Source: Rhodovulum robiginosum
GTDB lineage: Bacteria; Pseudomonadota; Alphaproteobacteria; Rhodobacterales; Rhodobacteraceae
Direction: 5' to 3'
Length of the DNA: 64,000 bases
NCBI RefSeq assembly: GCF_003944755.1
Contig: NZ_RWGU01000049.1
Span: 1 to 64,000, forward strand
Shown: positions 9,693-17,669 of the stretch, in pieces
Position numbering within the stretch: position 1 is the stretch's first letter
Layout of the letters: every line of letters starts with the position of its first letter
Notes under the pieces: model-generated
The model's input: the letters and a program-made list of their open reading frames with translations, nothing else
Databases searched by the model: none
What the model was told of the DNA's origin: nothing
Position numbers and translations under genes: made by a program

Positions 9693-10706
9693 TCAGCTCC
9701 GCCGGCGGCGGCGCGGGCGGGGCGGGGGCGCCGCGTTCTCGCCGGTGCCGTCGGAGGCCGAGGAAAACCCGCCCAGCTTTTCGGCGATCGCTTCCAGGCT
9801 GGGGCGCGGGCCGGGCGCGCGGGTTTCCAGCGCCTCGCGCATGGCCTTCAGATGCTCCGGCGTGGTGCCGCAGCAGCCGCCGATGATGCGCGCGCCGCAA
9901 TCGCGGGCGAGCACGGCGTAATCGGCCATCAGCGCGGGCGTGCCGTCGTAATGAATGTGCCCATCGACATATTTCGGGATGCCGGCATTGCCCTTGGCGA
10001 TGATCGGCCGCTCGGTGCCCGCGGCGGCAAAGCCCATCACCGTGCGCAAGAGGTCCGACGCGCCGACGCCGCAATTGGCGCCGAAGGCGAGCGGCTGGTA
10101 GGGCAGCTTGTCGACCAGTTCGGCCAGGGCGGTCGCGGTGACGCCCATCATCGTGCGGCCCGCGGTGTCAAAACTCATCGTGCCGCACCAGGGCATACCC
10201 GCCATCTTGCAGGCTTCGGCGGCGGCCTTGAACTCGTCGGGCGCGCTGATCGTCTCGACCCACAGCACGTCGGCGCCGCCGGCCTTCAGCCCCTCGGCCT
10301 GCTCGTGGAAGATCTCGACCGCCGAGGCGTAAGAGAGCGCGCCCATCGGCTCCATGATCTCGCCGGTCGGGCCGACCGAGCCCGCAACCACCACCGTGCG
10401 TCCCGCGGCGTCGGCCACCTCGCGGCCCAGCTCGGCGGCGATGCGGTTCAGCTCGGCCACGCGGTTTTGCGCGTCGTGCAGTTTCAGCCGGGCGGCGTTG
10501 CCGCCGAACGAGTTGGTGAGGAAGATGTCCGACCCCGCCTCGACCGCGCCGCGGTAGAGCGCGCGGATGTTGTCGGGCTGGTCGACGTTCCACAGCTCCG
10601 GCGCCTCGCCCGAGGACAGCCCCATGTTGAACAGGTTGGTCCCCGTGGCGCCATCGGCCATCAGCCAGTCGTTGGTGTCGAGCAGGCGGGAAAGCGCGTC
10701 GGTCAT
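9693..10706 (-). CDS. bmt: Betaine--homocysteine S-methyltransferase family protein
   Basis: The 337-residue product belongs to the Zn-dependent homocysteine S-methyltransferase family: DGATGTNLFNMGL at the N-terminus, the Zn ligands in ANCGVG and IIGGCCGT, and TNSFGGN. In marine Rhodobacteraceae this enzyme uses glycine betaine (and possibly DMSP) to make methionine. The start ATG at 10706 has AGGA upstream. A low-complexity Pro/Arg tail closes the protein. The BCCT transporter at 37086 could import its substrate. Substrate choice cannot be read from sequence. Confidence 0.9.
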   Translation of the reverse strand: MTDALSRLLDTNDWLMADGATGTNLFNMGLSSGEAPELWNVDQPDNIRALYRGAVEAGSDIFLTNSFGGNAARLKLHDAQNRVAELNRIAAELGREVADAAGRTVVVAGSVGPTGEIMEPMGALSYASAVEIFHEQAEGLKAGGADVLWVETISAPDEFKAAAEACKMAGMPWCGTMSFDTAGRTMMGVTATALAELVDKLPYQPLAFGANCGVGASDLLRTVMGFAAAGTERPIIAKGNAGIPKYVDGHIHYDGTPALMADYAVLARDCGARIIGGCCGTTPEHLKAMREALETRAPGPRPSLEAIAEKLGGFSSASDGTGENAAPPPRPRRRRRS

Positions 10707-10853
10707 CTTCGGTCCTTTCGGAATCACGCGGGCGGCCCCATGGGCCGCCTCTGGCGCGGCGGGTGCCACGTCGGCACGCTGCCGCGCAAATGCGGTCTGG
10801 TCATGACGAGTTGGGCGGCGCGCACGAGGCGCGCGCGCGCGCCTGCGTCAGAC

Positions 10854-11168
10854 TCAGACCTCGTCCATCAGCTGGGCCTTGGCGTCGGCCAGCAACTCGA
10901 GCATCTTGGTGCGGATCGTGACCTCGTCGGCCTTGTTTCCCAGATCGCCTGCCACCTTGCGGTAGACGTCCTCATCGCCGGCCTCTTCGAAATCGGCCTT
11001 GACGACTTCCTTGGCGTATTCCAGCGAGGCCTCCTCGCTCAGGCCCATCAGGCCCGCGGCCCACAGGCCCAACAGCTTGTTGCGGCGGGCCATCGCCTTG
11101 AACTGCATTTCCTGGTCGTGCGCGAACTTGTTCTCGAATGCGTTCTCGCGGTCGTCGAATGTGGTCAT
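10854..11168 (-). CDS. F1-ATPase inhibitor zeta subunit (DUF1476)
   Basis: The 104-residue protein is the DUF1476 family, identified in Paracoccus denitrificans as the zeta subunit that blocks ATP hydrolysis by F1Fo-ATP synthase. The N-terminal inhibitory segment is MTTFDDRENAFENKFAHDQEM, followed by ARRNKLLGLWAAGLMG and a helical bundle. Length and motifs match closely. Distance from any atp operon is normal for this family. It is transcribed away from purC, with a 182-base spacer holding both promoters. Confidence 0.93.
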   Translation of the reverse strand: MTTFDDRENAFENKFAHDQEMQFKAMARRNKLLGLWAAGLMGLSEEASLEYAKEVVKADFEEAGDEDVYRKVAGDLGNKADEVTIRTKMLELLADAKAQLMDEV

Positions 11169-11350
11169 AGACCTCGCTCCTCCAGATTCTGAACAGAAGA
11201 TGTATTAGATCGCACGCGCGATGCCTAGAGGCAGCGGACCGCATTCCGCCTTTCCCAAGCGCGCCTTGCGGTAGCGGGCGCCTTGCACTAAGACAGCCGC
11301 ACCGCGCGTGCAGGCTCTGGCTGCGCGCCCTTCGCCTATTTGGAGTTCCC

Positions 11351-12112
11351 ATGGCACGGCGCAAGAAGATTTACGAAGGCAAGGCAAAGATCCTCTACGA
11401 AGGCCCCGAGCCGGGGACCCTGGTGCAGTATTTCAAGGACGACGCCACCGCCTTCAACGCCGAAAAGCGTGCGACGGTCGATGGCAAGGGCGTGCTGAAC
11501 AACCGGTTGAGCGAGTTCTTCATGACCGGCCTCAACACGATCGGCGTGCCGACCCATTTCATCAAGCGTATCAACATGCGCGAGCAGTTGATCCGCTCTG
11601 TCGAGATCATCCCGCTGGAGGTGATCGTGCGCAACGTGGCCGCGGGCTCTATGGCCAAGCGGCTGGGGCTGGAAGAGGGCGCACCGCTGCCCCGGCCCAT
11701 CGTCGAATTTTCCTACAAGGAAGACAGCCTGGGCGATCCGCTGGTGCCCGAGGAATACATCATCGCCTTCGGCTGGGCCTCGCAGCAGGACCTCGACGAC
11801 ATGGTGGCGCTGGCGCTGAGGGTGAACGATTTCCTGTCGGGGGTCATGTACGGTGTCGGCATCAAGCTGGTGGATTTCAAGATCGAGATCGGCCGTATCT
11901 ACGATGGCGATTTCATGCGCCTCGTGGTGGCCGACGAGATCAGCCCCGACAGCTGCCGGCTGTGGGACATCAAGACCGGCCAGAAGCTCGACAAGGACGT
12001 GTTCCGCCGCGACCTCGGCAACCTCACCGATGCCTATACAGAGGTGGCCCGGCGGCTGGGCGTGTTGCCCACCAACGTCACCCACACGACGAAACCCACG
12101 CTGATCAACTGA
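11351..12112 (+). CDS. purC: SAICAR synthase
   Basis: PurC joins aspartate to CAIR with ATP to form SAICAR. The 253-residue product has the family hallmarks: [11 protein letters not shown] at the N-terminus, [32 protein letters not shown], and DFKIEIGR. It has GGAG before the ATG at 11351 and starts the purC-purS-(dehydrogenase)-purQ run. PurS follows after 18 bases. Confidence 0.98.
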   Translation: MARRKKIYEGKAKILYEGPEPGTLVQYFKDDATAFNAEKRATVDGKGVLNNRLSEFFMTGLNTIGVPTHFIKRINMREQLIRSVEIIPLEVIVRNVAAGSMAKRLGLEEGAPLPRPIVEFSYKEDSLGDPLVPEEYIIAFGWASQQDLDDMVALALRVNDFLSGVMYGVGIKLVDFKIEIGRIYDGDFMRLVVADEISPDSCRLWDIKTGQKLDKDVFRRDLGNLTDAYTEVARRLGVLPTNVTHTTKPTLIN

Positions 12113-12130
12113 AAGAAGGACGTCCCGCCG

Positions 12131-12370
12131 ATGAAAGCCCGCGTTCATGTGATGTTGAAGGACGGCGTGCTCGACCCCCAGGGCGAGGCGGTGCGCCACG
12201 CGCTGGGCGCGCTGGGCTTTGACGGGGTCGGGGGCGTGCGCCAGGGCAAGGTGATCGACCTGGAGATCGCCGCGACCGATGCCGCCGCTGCCGAGGCCGA
12301 GGTGCGCGCGATGTGCGAGAAGCTGCTCGCGAACACGGTCATCGAGCGTTACGACATCGAGATCGGCTGA
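12131..12370 (+). CDS. purS: FGAM synthase subunit PurS
   Basis: PurS is the small bridging subunit of three-part FGAM synthase (PurS-PurQ-PurL). The 79-residue product has the family pattern: MKARVHVMLKDGVLDPQGEAVRHALGALGF, KVIDLEI and ANTVIERYDIEIG. The ribosome site AAGGACG precedes the ATG. A zinc dehydrogenase gene begins two bases after its stop, separating it from purQ. Confidence 0.97.
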   Translation: MKARVHVMLKDGVLDPQGEAVRHALGALGFDGVGGVRQGKVIDLEIAATDAAAAEAEVRAMCEKLLANTVIERYDIEIG

Positions 12371-12372
12371 GA

Positions 12373-13416
12373 ATGCGCGCCGCGCTGCTCACCGGCTGGC
12401 GCCAGCCGCTGGAGGTGACCGGGGTCGCCGACCCCGACTGCCCCGCGGGCGGCGTGGTGCTGAAGGTGCTGGCCTGCGGCATCTGCCGGTCCGACTGGCA
12501 CAGCTGGACGGGCGCCGACCCCGATGTGGCGCTGCCCCACATCCCCGGCCATGAATATTGCGGCGTGGTCGAGGCCGTGGGGCCGGGCGTGACCCGCTGG
12601 CATCTGGGCGACCGGGTGATCGCGCCCTTCATCCTGGCCTGCGGCCATTGCCCCGACTGCGCCGCGGGCAACCAGACGATCTGCGCCAACCAGGTGCTGC
12701 CGGGCTTTACCCAGGCCGGGGCGTTCGCCGAATACGTGGCCGTGCCCTTTGCCGACACCAATCTCACGCCGCTGCCCGACAGCATGGCCCCCGACCTTGC
12801 CGCCGCCTTGGGCTGCCGGGTGACCACCGCCTGGCAGGCGCTGACGGGGCGCGCGGCGCTGCGTCCCGGCGAATGGCTGGCGGTGTTCGGCGGCGGTGGG
12901 GTGGGCGTTTCGGCGCTGCTGCTGGGCCGGGCGTTGGGCGCGCGGGTCGTGGTGGTCGACGTGGTGCCGGAAAAGCTGGATCACGCCAAAAGCCTGGGCG
13001 CCGATGCGGTGGTCGATGCCCGCGCGGGCGACGCGGCCTTGGCGGTGCGCGAGATCACCGGCGGCGGCGCCGATGTCGCCATCGAGGCGCTGGGCATCCC
13101 CGATACGACCGTCGGCGCGCTGAAATCGCTGCGCAAGCTGGGCCGGATGGTGCAGATCGGCATGCCGGCCGGCGACCACAGCACGATGGAAATTCCGATG
13201 GATGCCGTCTATTCGGGCCAGCTTGCCGTTTTCGGCACCCGCGGCATGGCCGCCTGGCGCTACCCGAGCCTTCTGTCGCTGATCGATGGCGGCCATGTCG
13301 ACCTGACCCCGCTGATCGCCCGGCGCGTGGCCCTGTCGGATGCCTCGGCCGAACTGGCCGCCTTTGATGCGCCGGCCCCGCCCGGCGTCGCCGTCATCAC
13401 CGATTTCGCCGCCTGA
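12373..13416 (+). CDS. Zinc-dependent alcohol dehydrogenase inserted in the pur operon
   Basis: The 347-residue protein is a medium-chain dehydrogenase. The catalytic zinc site is in [10 protein letters not shown] and GHEYCG; the structural zinc four-Cys loop is [15 protein letters not shown]; and the NAD(P)-binding fingerprint is [16 protein letters not shown] near residue 175. The substrate is unknown. The gene starts two bases after purS and ends 14 bases before purQ, so it must be co-transcribed with purine genes. There is no obvious metabolic reason, and the position suggests insertion of a cassette between purS and purQ. Confidence 0.93.
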   Translation: MRAALLTGWRQPLEVTGVADPDCPAGGVVLKVLACGICRSDWHSWTGADPDVALPHIPGHEYCGVVEAVGPGVTRWHLGDRVIAPFILACGHCPDCAAGNQTICANQVLPGFTQAGAFAEYVAVPFADTNLTPLPDSMAPDLAAALGCRVTTAWQALTGRAALRPGEWLAVFGGGGVGVSALLLGRALGARVVVVDVVPEKLDHAKSLGADAVVDARAGDAALAVREITGGGADVAIEALGIPDTTVGALKSLRKLGRMVQIGMPAGDHSTMEIPMDAVYSGQLAVFGTRGMAAWRYPSLLSLIDGGHVDLTPLIARRVALSDASAELAAFDAPAPPGVAVITDFAA

Positions 13417-13430
13417 TCAGGGAGATATCC

Positions 13431-14099
13431 ATGAAAGCCGCTGTTCTTGTCTTCCCCGGCTCCAATTGCGACCGCGACCTCGCGGTGGCGTTCCGCAATG
13501 CCGGCGCCGATGTCACGATGGTCTGGCACAAGGACAGCCGCCTGCCCGCGGGCACCGACGTGGTCGCCATCCCCGGCGGGTTTTCCTTCGGCGATTACCT
13601 GCGGTGCGGGGCCATCGCCGCGCGCTCGCCCATTACCGGGTCGGTGGTCGATCACGCACGGCGCGGCGGCTACGTGCTGGGCATCTGCAACGGCTTTCAG
13701 GTGCTCACCGAAACCGGGCTGCTGCCGGGGGCGCTGATGCGCAATGCAGGGCTGAAATTCCTGTGCAAGAGCGTGGAGATGGTCGTCGGGACCACCGCCA
13801 GCGCCTTTACCGCGGGCTATGGCAAGGGCCAGCGCGTCTCGATCCCGATCGCGCATCACGATGGCAATTACGTGGCCGACGACAGGCTCTTGGCGCGGCT
13901 GCGCGACGAGGACCGCGTCGCTTTTCGCTATGTCGATAACCCGAACGGCTCGGCCGGCGACATCGCCGGCGTGCTGAGCGAGAACCGCAGGGTGCTGGGC
14001 ATGATGCCCCATCCCGAACGTGCGGCAGAACCGGCCCATGGCGGCACCGACGGGGCGGCGCTTTTCCGCGCGTTGACCGGCGCGCTTACGCCGGCCTGA
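13431..14099 (+). CDS. purQ: FGAM synthase glutaminase subunit PurQ
   Basis: PurQ releases ammonia from glutamine for FGAM synthase. The 222-residue class I glutamine amidotransferase has the nucleophile in [10 protein letters not shown] (Cys near residue 86), the N-terminal [14 protein letters not shown], and the His-Glu of the triad in MMPHPERA. The ATG at 13431 follows a GGGAG site. purL is not in the window. Confidence 0.97.
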   Translation: MKAAVLVFPGSNCDRDLAVAFRNAGADVTMVWHKDSRLPAGTDVVAIPGGFSFGDYLRCGAIAARSPITGSVVDHARRGGYVLGICNGFQVLTETGLLPGALMRNAGLKFLCKSVEMVVGTTASAFTAGYGKGQRVSIPIAHHDGNYVADDRLLARLRDEDRVAFRYVDNPNGSAGDIAGVLSENRRVLGMMPHPERAAEPAHGGTDGAALFRALTGALTPA

Positions 14100-14121
14100 G
14101 CCACGCGCGCTTGAGCGTGGC
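14100..14121 (+). terminator. Hairpin after purQ, possible terminator
   Basis: GCCACGC and GCGTGGC form a perfect seven-base-pair stem around an eight-base loop directly after the purQ stop. No T-tract follows, so this is at best a weak or Rho-assisted terminator. Confidence 0.35.
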
Positions 14122-14145
14122 GTCCCAGGGGCTTACCTTGCTTTC

Positions 14146-15909
14146 ATGAAACGCCCGGGAAGAGAGAATGGCAATGGCGGCCGGCGGGGTGGCCGCGACT
14201 GGCGCCTGCGCCTGGCGGTGTCATTGCTGTGCGTGGTGGCCGTGGCCATCGTGTGGGTCACCAACAGCTTTCTGACCGAACGTTTCACCGAGACCACGCG
14301 GAACCGCGCGCAAGTGCGGCTGGCGCTTTATTCCGGCAATATTGTCAGCGAGTTGCAGCGCGCTTCTGTCGTGCCGCTTTTGCTGTCGCGCGACCCTACG
14401 CTGATCGGCGCGCTGAACTCGGGCGACTTTTCCCAAAGCTCGCAAAGGCTGATATCGTATCTCGACGAGATCGGCGCGGCGGCGCTGACCCTGCTGGACG
14501 AGTCCGGGCGCGTTGTGGCGGCGACAGACCGCTCGACGATTGGCGCGACCCAGCGCACCCGTGCCTATTTCGTCGAGGCGCGGCGCGCCAACGACACGGT
14601 GTTCATCACCTCGCAGACCGAGCAGGGCGGGTTCGAGTTCACCTATTCGCGCAAGGTCACATCGGAGCGCGAGAATATCGGGGTGATCGTGGTCAAGGTC
14701 GACCTTGCCAAGTTCGAACAGAGCTGGGCGGGCATTTCCGACGCGGTGCTGGTGACCGACAGCGAGGGCCAGATCATCTTGTCGACCGAGCCGCGCTGGC
14801 GCGGGCGCACCATCGAGCAGGCGCTGGCCGCACGCTCGGCCCCTTCGGCGATCGCGCGCGCGATCCAGGCGACGGCCGATTGGGGGACGCTGCCGCCCGA
14901 TGCCTACCTGATGGGCGAGGCGGTGATGCGCAACGACGCGCGCATCTCGTTCCAGGGCTGGCGGATCTCGTCGTTCACCACCTATGCCTCGATCCGCGAG
15001 CGGGTGAACGCGGTGCTGGCGCTGGAGATCATGGGCTTTGCGATCCTGCTGGCGCTGACCTTCTACCTGCTGTCGCGCCGGGCGCAGTTGCGCTCGATCC
15101 GGTTTCAGCGCGAAACCGCGGAGCTGCGCAAGCTGAACCTGCGCCTGCAACGCGAGATCGCCGAGCGTGAGAAGGCCGAGAAAAACCTCGAAGTGGCCGA
15201 GCAGACGCTCGCGCAAAGCTCCAAGCTGGCGGCGCTGGGCGAGATGTCGGCGGCTGTCAGCCACGAGTTGAACCAGCCGCTTGCGGCGATGAAGACCTAT
15301 CTCGCCGGTGCGCGGCTGCTGCTGCAACGCCGCCGGCCCGACGAGGCGCTCTCGTCGTTCCAGCGCATCGACGACCTGATCGAGCGGATGGGCGCGATCA
15401 CGAGGCAGCTGAAAAGCTATGCCCGCAAGGGCGGCGAGGCGTTCGAGCCCTTGGACATGCGGGCCTGCATTTCGTCGGCGCTGTCGATGATGGAGCCGCA
15501 GCTCAAGCGACGCAAGGTCACCATCACCCGCACCCTGCCGGACCGCCCGGTGCTGGTCATGGCCGACCGAATCCGGCTGGAACAGGTCATCATCAACCTT
15601 CTCAGGAACGCGCTCGACGCCACCAAGATGTCCGCGGACGCGCAGATCGACCTGCTCCTCTCGGCCGGCGAGACGGCGACGCTGACCGTGCGCGACAACG
15701 GCCACGGCATCGAGAATATCAACGCGCTGTTCGAGCCGTTCTACACCACCAAGCGGCCCGGCGACGGCGTCGGCCTCGGCCTGGCGATCTCGTCGGGGAT
15801 CGTGAGCGACCTCGGCGGCCGCCTGACCGCGCGCAACGGGCGCGCCGGCGGCGCGGTGTTCGAGGTGCAATTGCCCATTCTGGGCGAAGAAATAGAAGCG
15901 GCGGAGTAA
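14146..15909 (+). CDS. dctB: DctB-type sensor histidine kinase (C4-dicarboxylate sensing)
   Basis: The 587-residue protein has a first membrane helix (about 22-42), a periplasmic double-PAS-like sensor region (about 43-280; YFVEARRANDTVF is typical), a second helix near 285-305, a coiled coil, and a kinase core. The H-box is AAVSHELNQPLAAMK (His near 370). The N, G1 and G2 boxes are NLLRNALDA, DNGHGI and GVGLGLAIS. This is the DctB build. It would autophosphorylate and pass phosphate to the regulator encoded five bases downstream. No TRAP or DctA transporter gene is adjacent, so the target is not visible. Confidence 0.92.
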   Translation: MKRPGRENGNGGRRGGRDWRLRLAVSLLCVVAVAIVWVTNSFLTERFTETTRNRAQVRLALYSGNIVSELQRASVVPLLLSRDPTLIGALNSGDFSQSSQRLISYLDEIGAAALTLLDESGRVVAATDRSTIGATQRTRAYFVEARRANDTVFITSQTEQGGFEFTYSRKVTSERENIGVIVVKVDLAKFEQSWAGISDAVLVTDSEGQIILSTEPRWRGRTIEQALAARSAPSAIARAIQATADWGTLPPDAYLMGEAVMRNDARISFQGWRISSFTTYASIRERVNAVLALEIMGFAILLALTFYLLSRRAQLRSIRFQRETAELRKLNLRLQREIAEREKAEKNLEVAEQTLAQSSKLAALGEMSAAVSHELNQPLAAMKTYLAGARLLLQRRRPDEALSSFQRIDDLIERMGAITRQLKSYARKGGEAFEPLDMRACISSALSMMEPQLKRRKVTITRTLPDRPVLVMADRIRLEQVIINLLRNALDATKMSADAQIDLLLSAGETATLTVRDNGHGIENINALFEPFYTTKRPGDGVGLGLAISSGIVSDLGGRLTARNGRAGGAVFEVQLPILGEEIEAAE

Positions 15910-15914
15910 AACCG

Positions 15915-17252
15915 ATGCCCCGGACCATGAAGATAGCCATCGTCGACGACGAACAGGACATGCGCCAGTCGATCAGCCAGTGGCTGGCGTTGTCGGGCTA
16001 CGAGACAGAGACCTACGGCTCGGCCGAGGACGCGCTGAAATCGGTGGGGGCGGATTACCCCGGCATCGTGGTGAGCGACATCAAGATGCCGGGCATGGAT
16101 GGCATCGCGTTTCTAAAGCGGCTGATGGGGGTCGACAGCAACCTGCCGGTGATCATGATCACCGGCCATGGCGACGTGCCCATGGCGGTCGAGGCGATGC
16201 GCATCGGCGCCTACGACTTTCTGGAAAAGCCGTTCAACCCCGACCGGATGACCGAGTTGGCCAAGCGCGCCACCCAGGCCCGGCGGCTGACGCTGGACAA
16301 CCGCGCGCTCAGGCGCGAGCTGGGCGACGGCGCGGGCATCATTCAAAAGCTGATCGGCACCGCGCCGGTGATGGAACGGCTGCGCGAGGATATTCTCGAC
16401 CTCGGCCAGGCCGATGGGCATGTGCTGATCGACGGCGAGACCGGCACCGGCAAGACGCTGGTGGCCCACGCGCTGCACGCGGTCGGTCCGCGGGCGGGGC
16501 GCAAGTTCGTGCAGGTGGCCTGCTCCGCCTTCGAGGAAGAGGCGCTGTCGCGCCGGCTGTTCGGCCCGATGGCCGAAACCGACGGCCCGCAACTGCCCGC
16601 GGTCGAAGAGGCGCGCGGCGGCACGCTGTGCCTGGAGGATGTAGAGGCGCTGCCGCCGTCGCTGCAGGCGCGTCTCCTGACCTTCATCAACGAGCAGGGC
16701 AGCCCGGCCGAGACCCGCATCGTGGCGGTCTCGAACCTGCAGGAGCAGGACAAGACCTGCGAGGACATGCTGCGCCCCGACCTGTTTTTCAGGCTCGCGG
16801 CGATGAAGATCACCCTGCCGCCGCTGCGCGCGCGGGGCGAGGATATCCTGTCGCTGTTCACCCGCCTGTCCGAGCAGTTCGCCGACGAATACGGCTGCGA
16901 GGCGCCCGAGGTCAGTGCGCAGGAGGCGGCGCAGCTGTTGCAGGCGCCCTGGCCGGGCAATGTGCGCCAGCTGATCAACGTGGCCGAGCGCGCGGTGCTG
17001 CAAAGCCGGCGCGGCACCGGCACGATCGCAAGCCTGCTGATGGCCGAAAACGAGGCCGCCCAGCCGGTGATGACGACCGAGGGCAAGCCGCTGAAGGAAT
17101 ATGTCGAGGCGTTCGAGAGGATGCTGATCGACAACACGATGCGCCGCCACAAGGGCTCGATCTCTAACGTCATGGAAGAGTTGTGCCTGCCGCGGCGCAC
17201 GCTGAACGAGAAAATGGCCAAGTACGGGCTGAGCCGGTCGGATTATCTCTGA
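15915..17252 (+). CDS. dctD: DctD-like response regulator lacking the sigma54 GAFTGA loop
   Basis: The 445-residue protein has a receiver domain with phospho-acceptor Asp near residue 55 (VVSDIKMPGMDG) and the KPF loop, an AAA+ domain with Walker A GETGTGKT near 175-182, and a C-terminal Fis-type HTH. The segment that in sigma54 activators holds GAFTGA (between the LFG and the GGTL Walker B region) reads FGPMAETDGPQLPAVEEARGGTLCLEDVE, so the loop that contacts sigma54 is missing and Walker B is altered. It may therefore act independently of sigma54, as reported for NtrC of Rhodobacter capsulatus. Paired with dctB upstream. Confidence 0.9.
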   Translation: MPRTMKIAIVDDEQDMRQSISQWLALSGYETETYGSAEDALKSVGADYPGIVVSDIKMPGMDGIAFLKRLMGVDSNLPVIMITGHGDVPMAVEAMRIGAYDFLEKPFNPDRMTELAKRATQARRLTLDNRALRRELGDGAGIIQKLIGTAPVMERLREDILDLGQADGHVLIDGETGTGKTLVAHALHAVGPRAGRKFVQVACSAFEEEALSRRLFGPMAETDGPQLPAVEEARGGTLCLEDVEALPPSLQARLLTFINEQGSPAETRIVAVSNLQEQDKTCEDMLRPDLFFRLAAMKITLPPLRARGEDILSLFTRLSEQFADEYGCEAPEVSAQEAAQLLQAPWPGNVRQLINVAERAVLQSRRGTGTIASLLMAENEAAQPVMTTEGKPLKEYVEAFERMLIDNTMRRHKGSISNVMEELCLPRRTLNEKMAKYGLSRSDYL

Positions 17253-17669
17253 CCGGCGCAGTTGGAAAAAGGCATTGCCCTTGCCCCGGCGAAGTGGCTA
17301 TTGTCGCGGGGCGGGAGTGCAGGCGATTGGCCGCATTTCACCCTAAGTTGAGTTTCGCTGTTTTTCGCGCCGTTTGAGGCGAGTGCCGGACCGGCGTGAA
17401 ACGCACCGATCGGCCCCCGATGGGTCAAAGCAGGCTCGGCAACGTCGCGCATCGTCGCAGGCGGACCGGGCGTATAAACGGATGCCGACAAACCGGCATC
17501 GGAGACAAACCGCGATGGAACGCGCGAGCAGGATCAGGCAAGAAACGGGACGGCCGATGGCCGTGGCCCCGTTCGCCCGAGCCGCGCACGCCCAAGCCCA
17601 AACAAGACATCCGCCGCCGACCGTCCGCCCACCAGGGCCGGGCGGCCTGCCGCGATGCAACGAGACACA
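17253..17669 (+). other. Long leader region upstream of RNase E
   Basis: No credible gene lies in these 417 bases. They probably hold the rne promoter and a long 5' untranslated region. A candidate sigma70-like pair is TTGCCC at 17275 and TATTGT at 17299 with 18 bases between. A perfect seven-base-pair hairpin sits at 17481-17500. In E. coli the rne leader mediates autoregulation by RNase E itself; the same is possible here but is inference. Confidence 0.4.
17481..17500 (+). repeat. Hairpin in the rne leader
   Basis: GATGCCG and CGGCATC pair perfectly around the six-base loop ACAAAC. It lies about 170 bases before the rne start codon, so a role in leader processing or autoregulation is conceivable. 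Confidence 0.4.

Noticed and set aside
10707-10853. SAM or SAH riboswitch upstream of bmt
   Set aside because: A hairpin (GGCGGCCC/GGGGCCGCC) is present but none of the conserved ligand-pocket sequences was found.
14221-15870. 549-residue reverse-strand frame over dctB
   Set aside because: Arg/His/Gln-rich antisense composition typical of shadow frames; dctB is certain.
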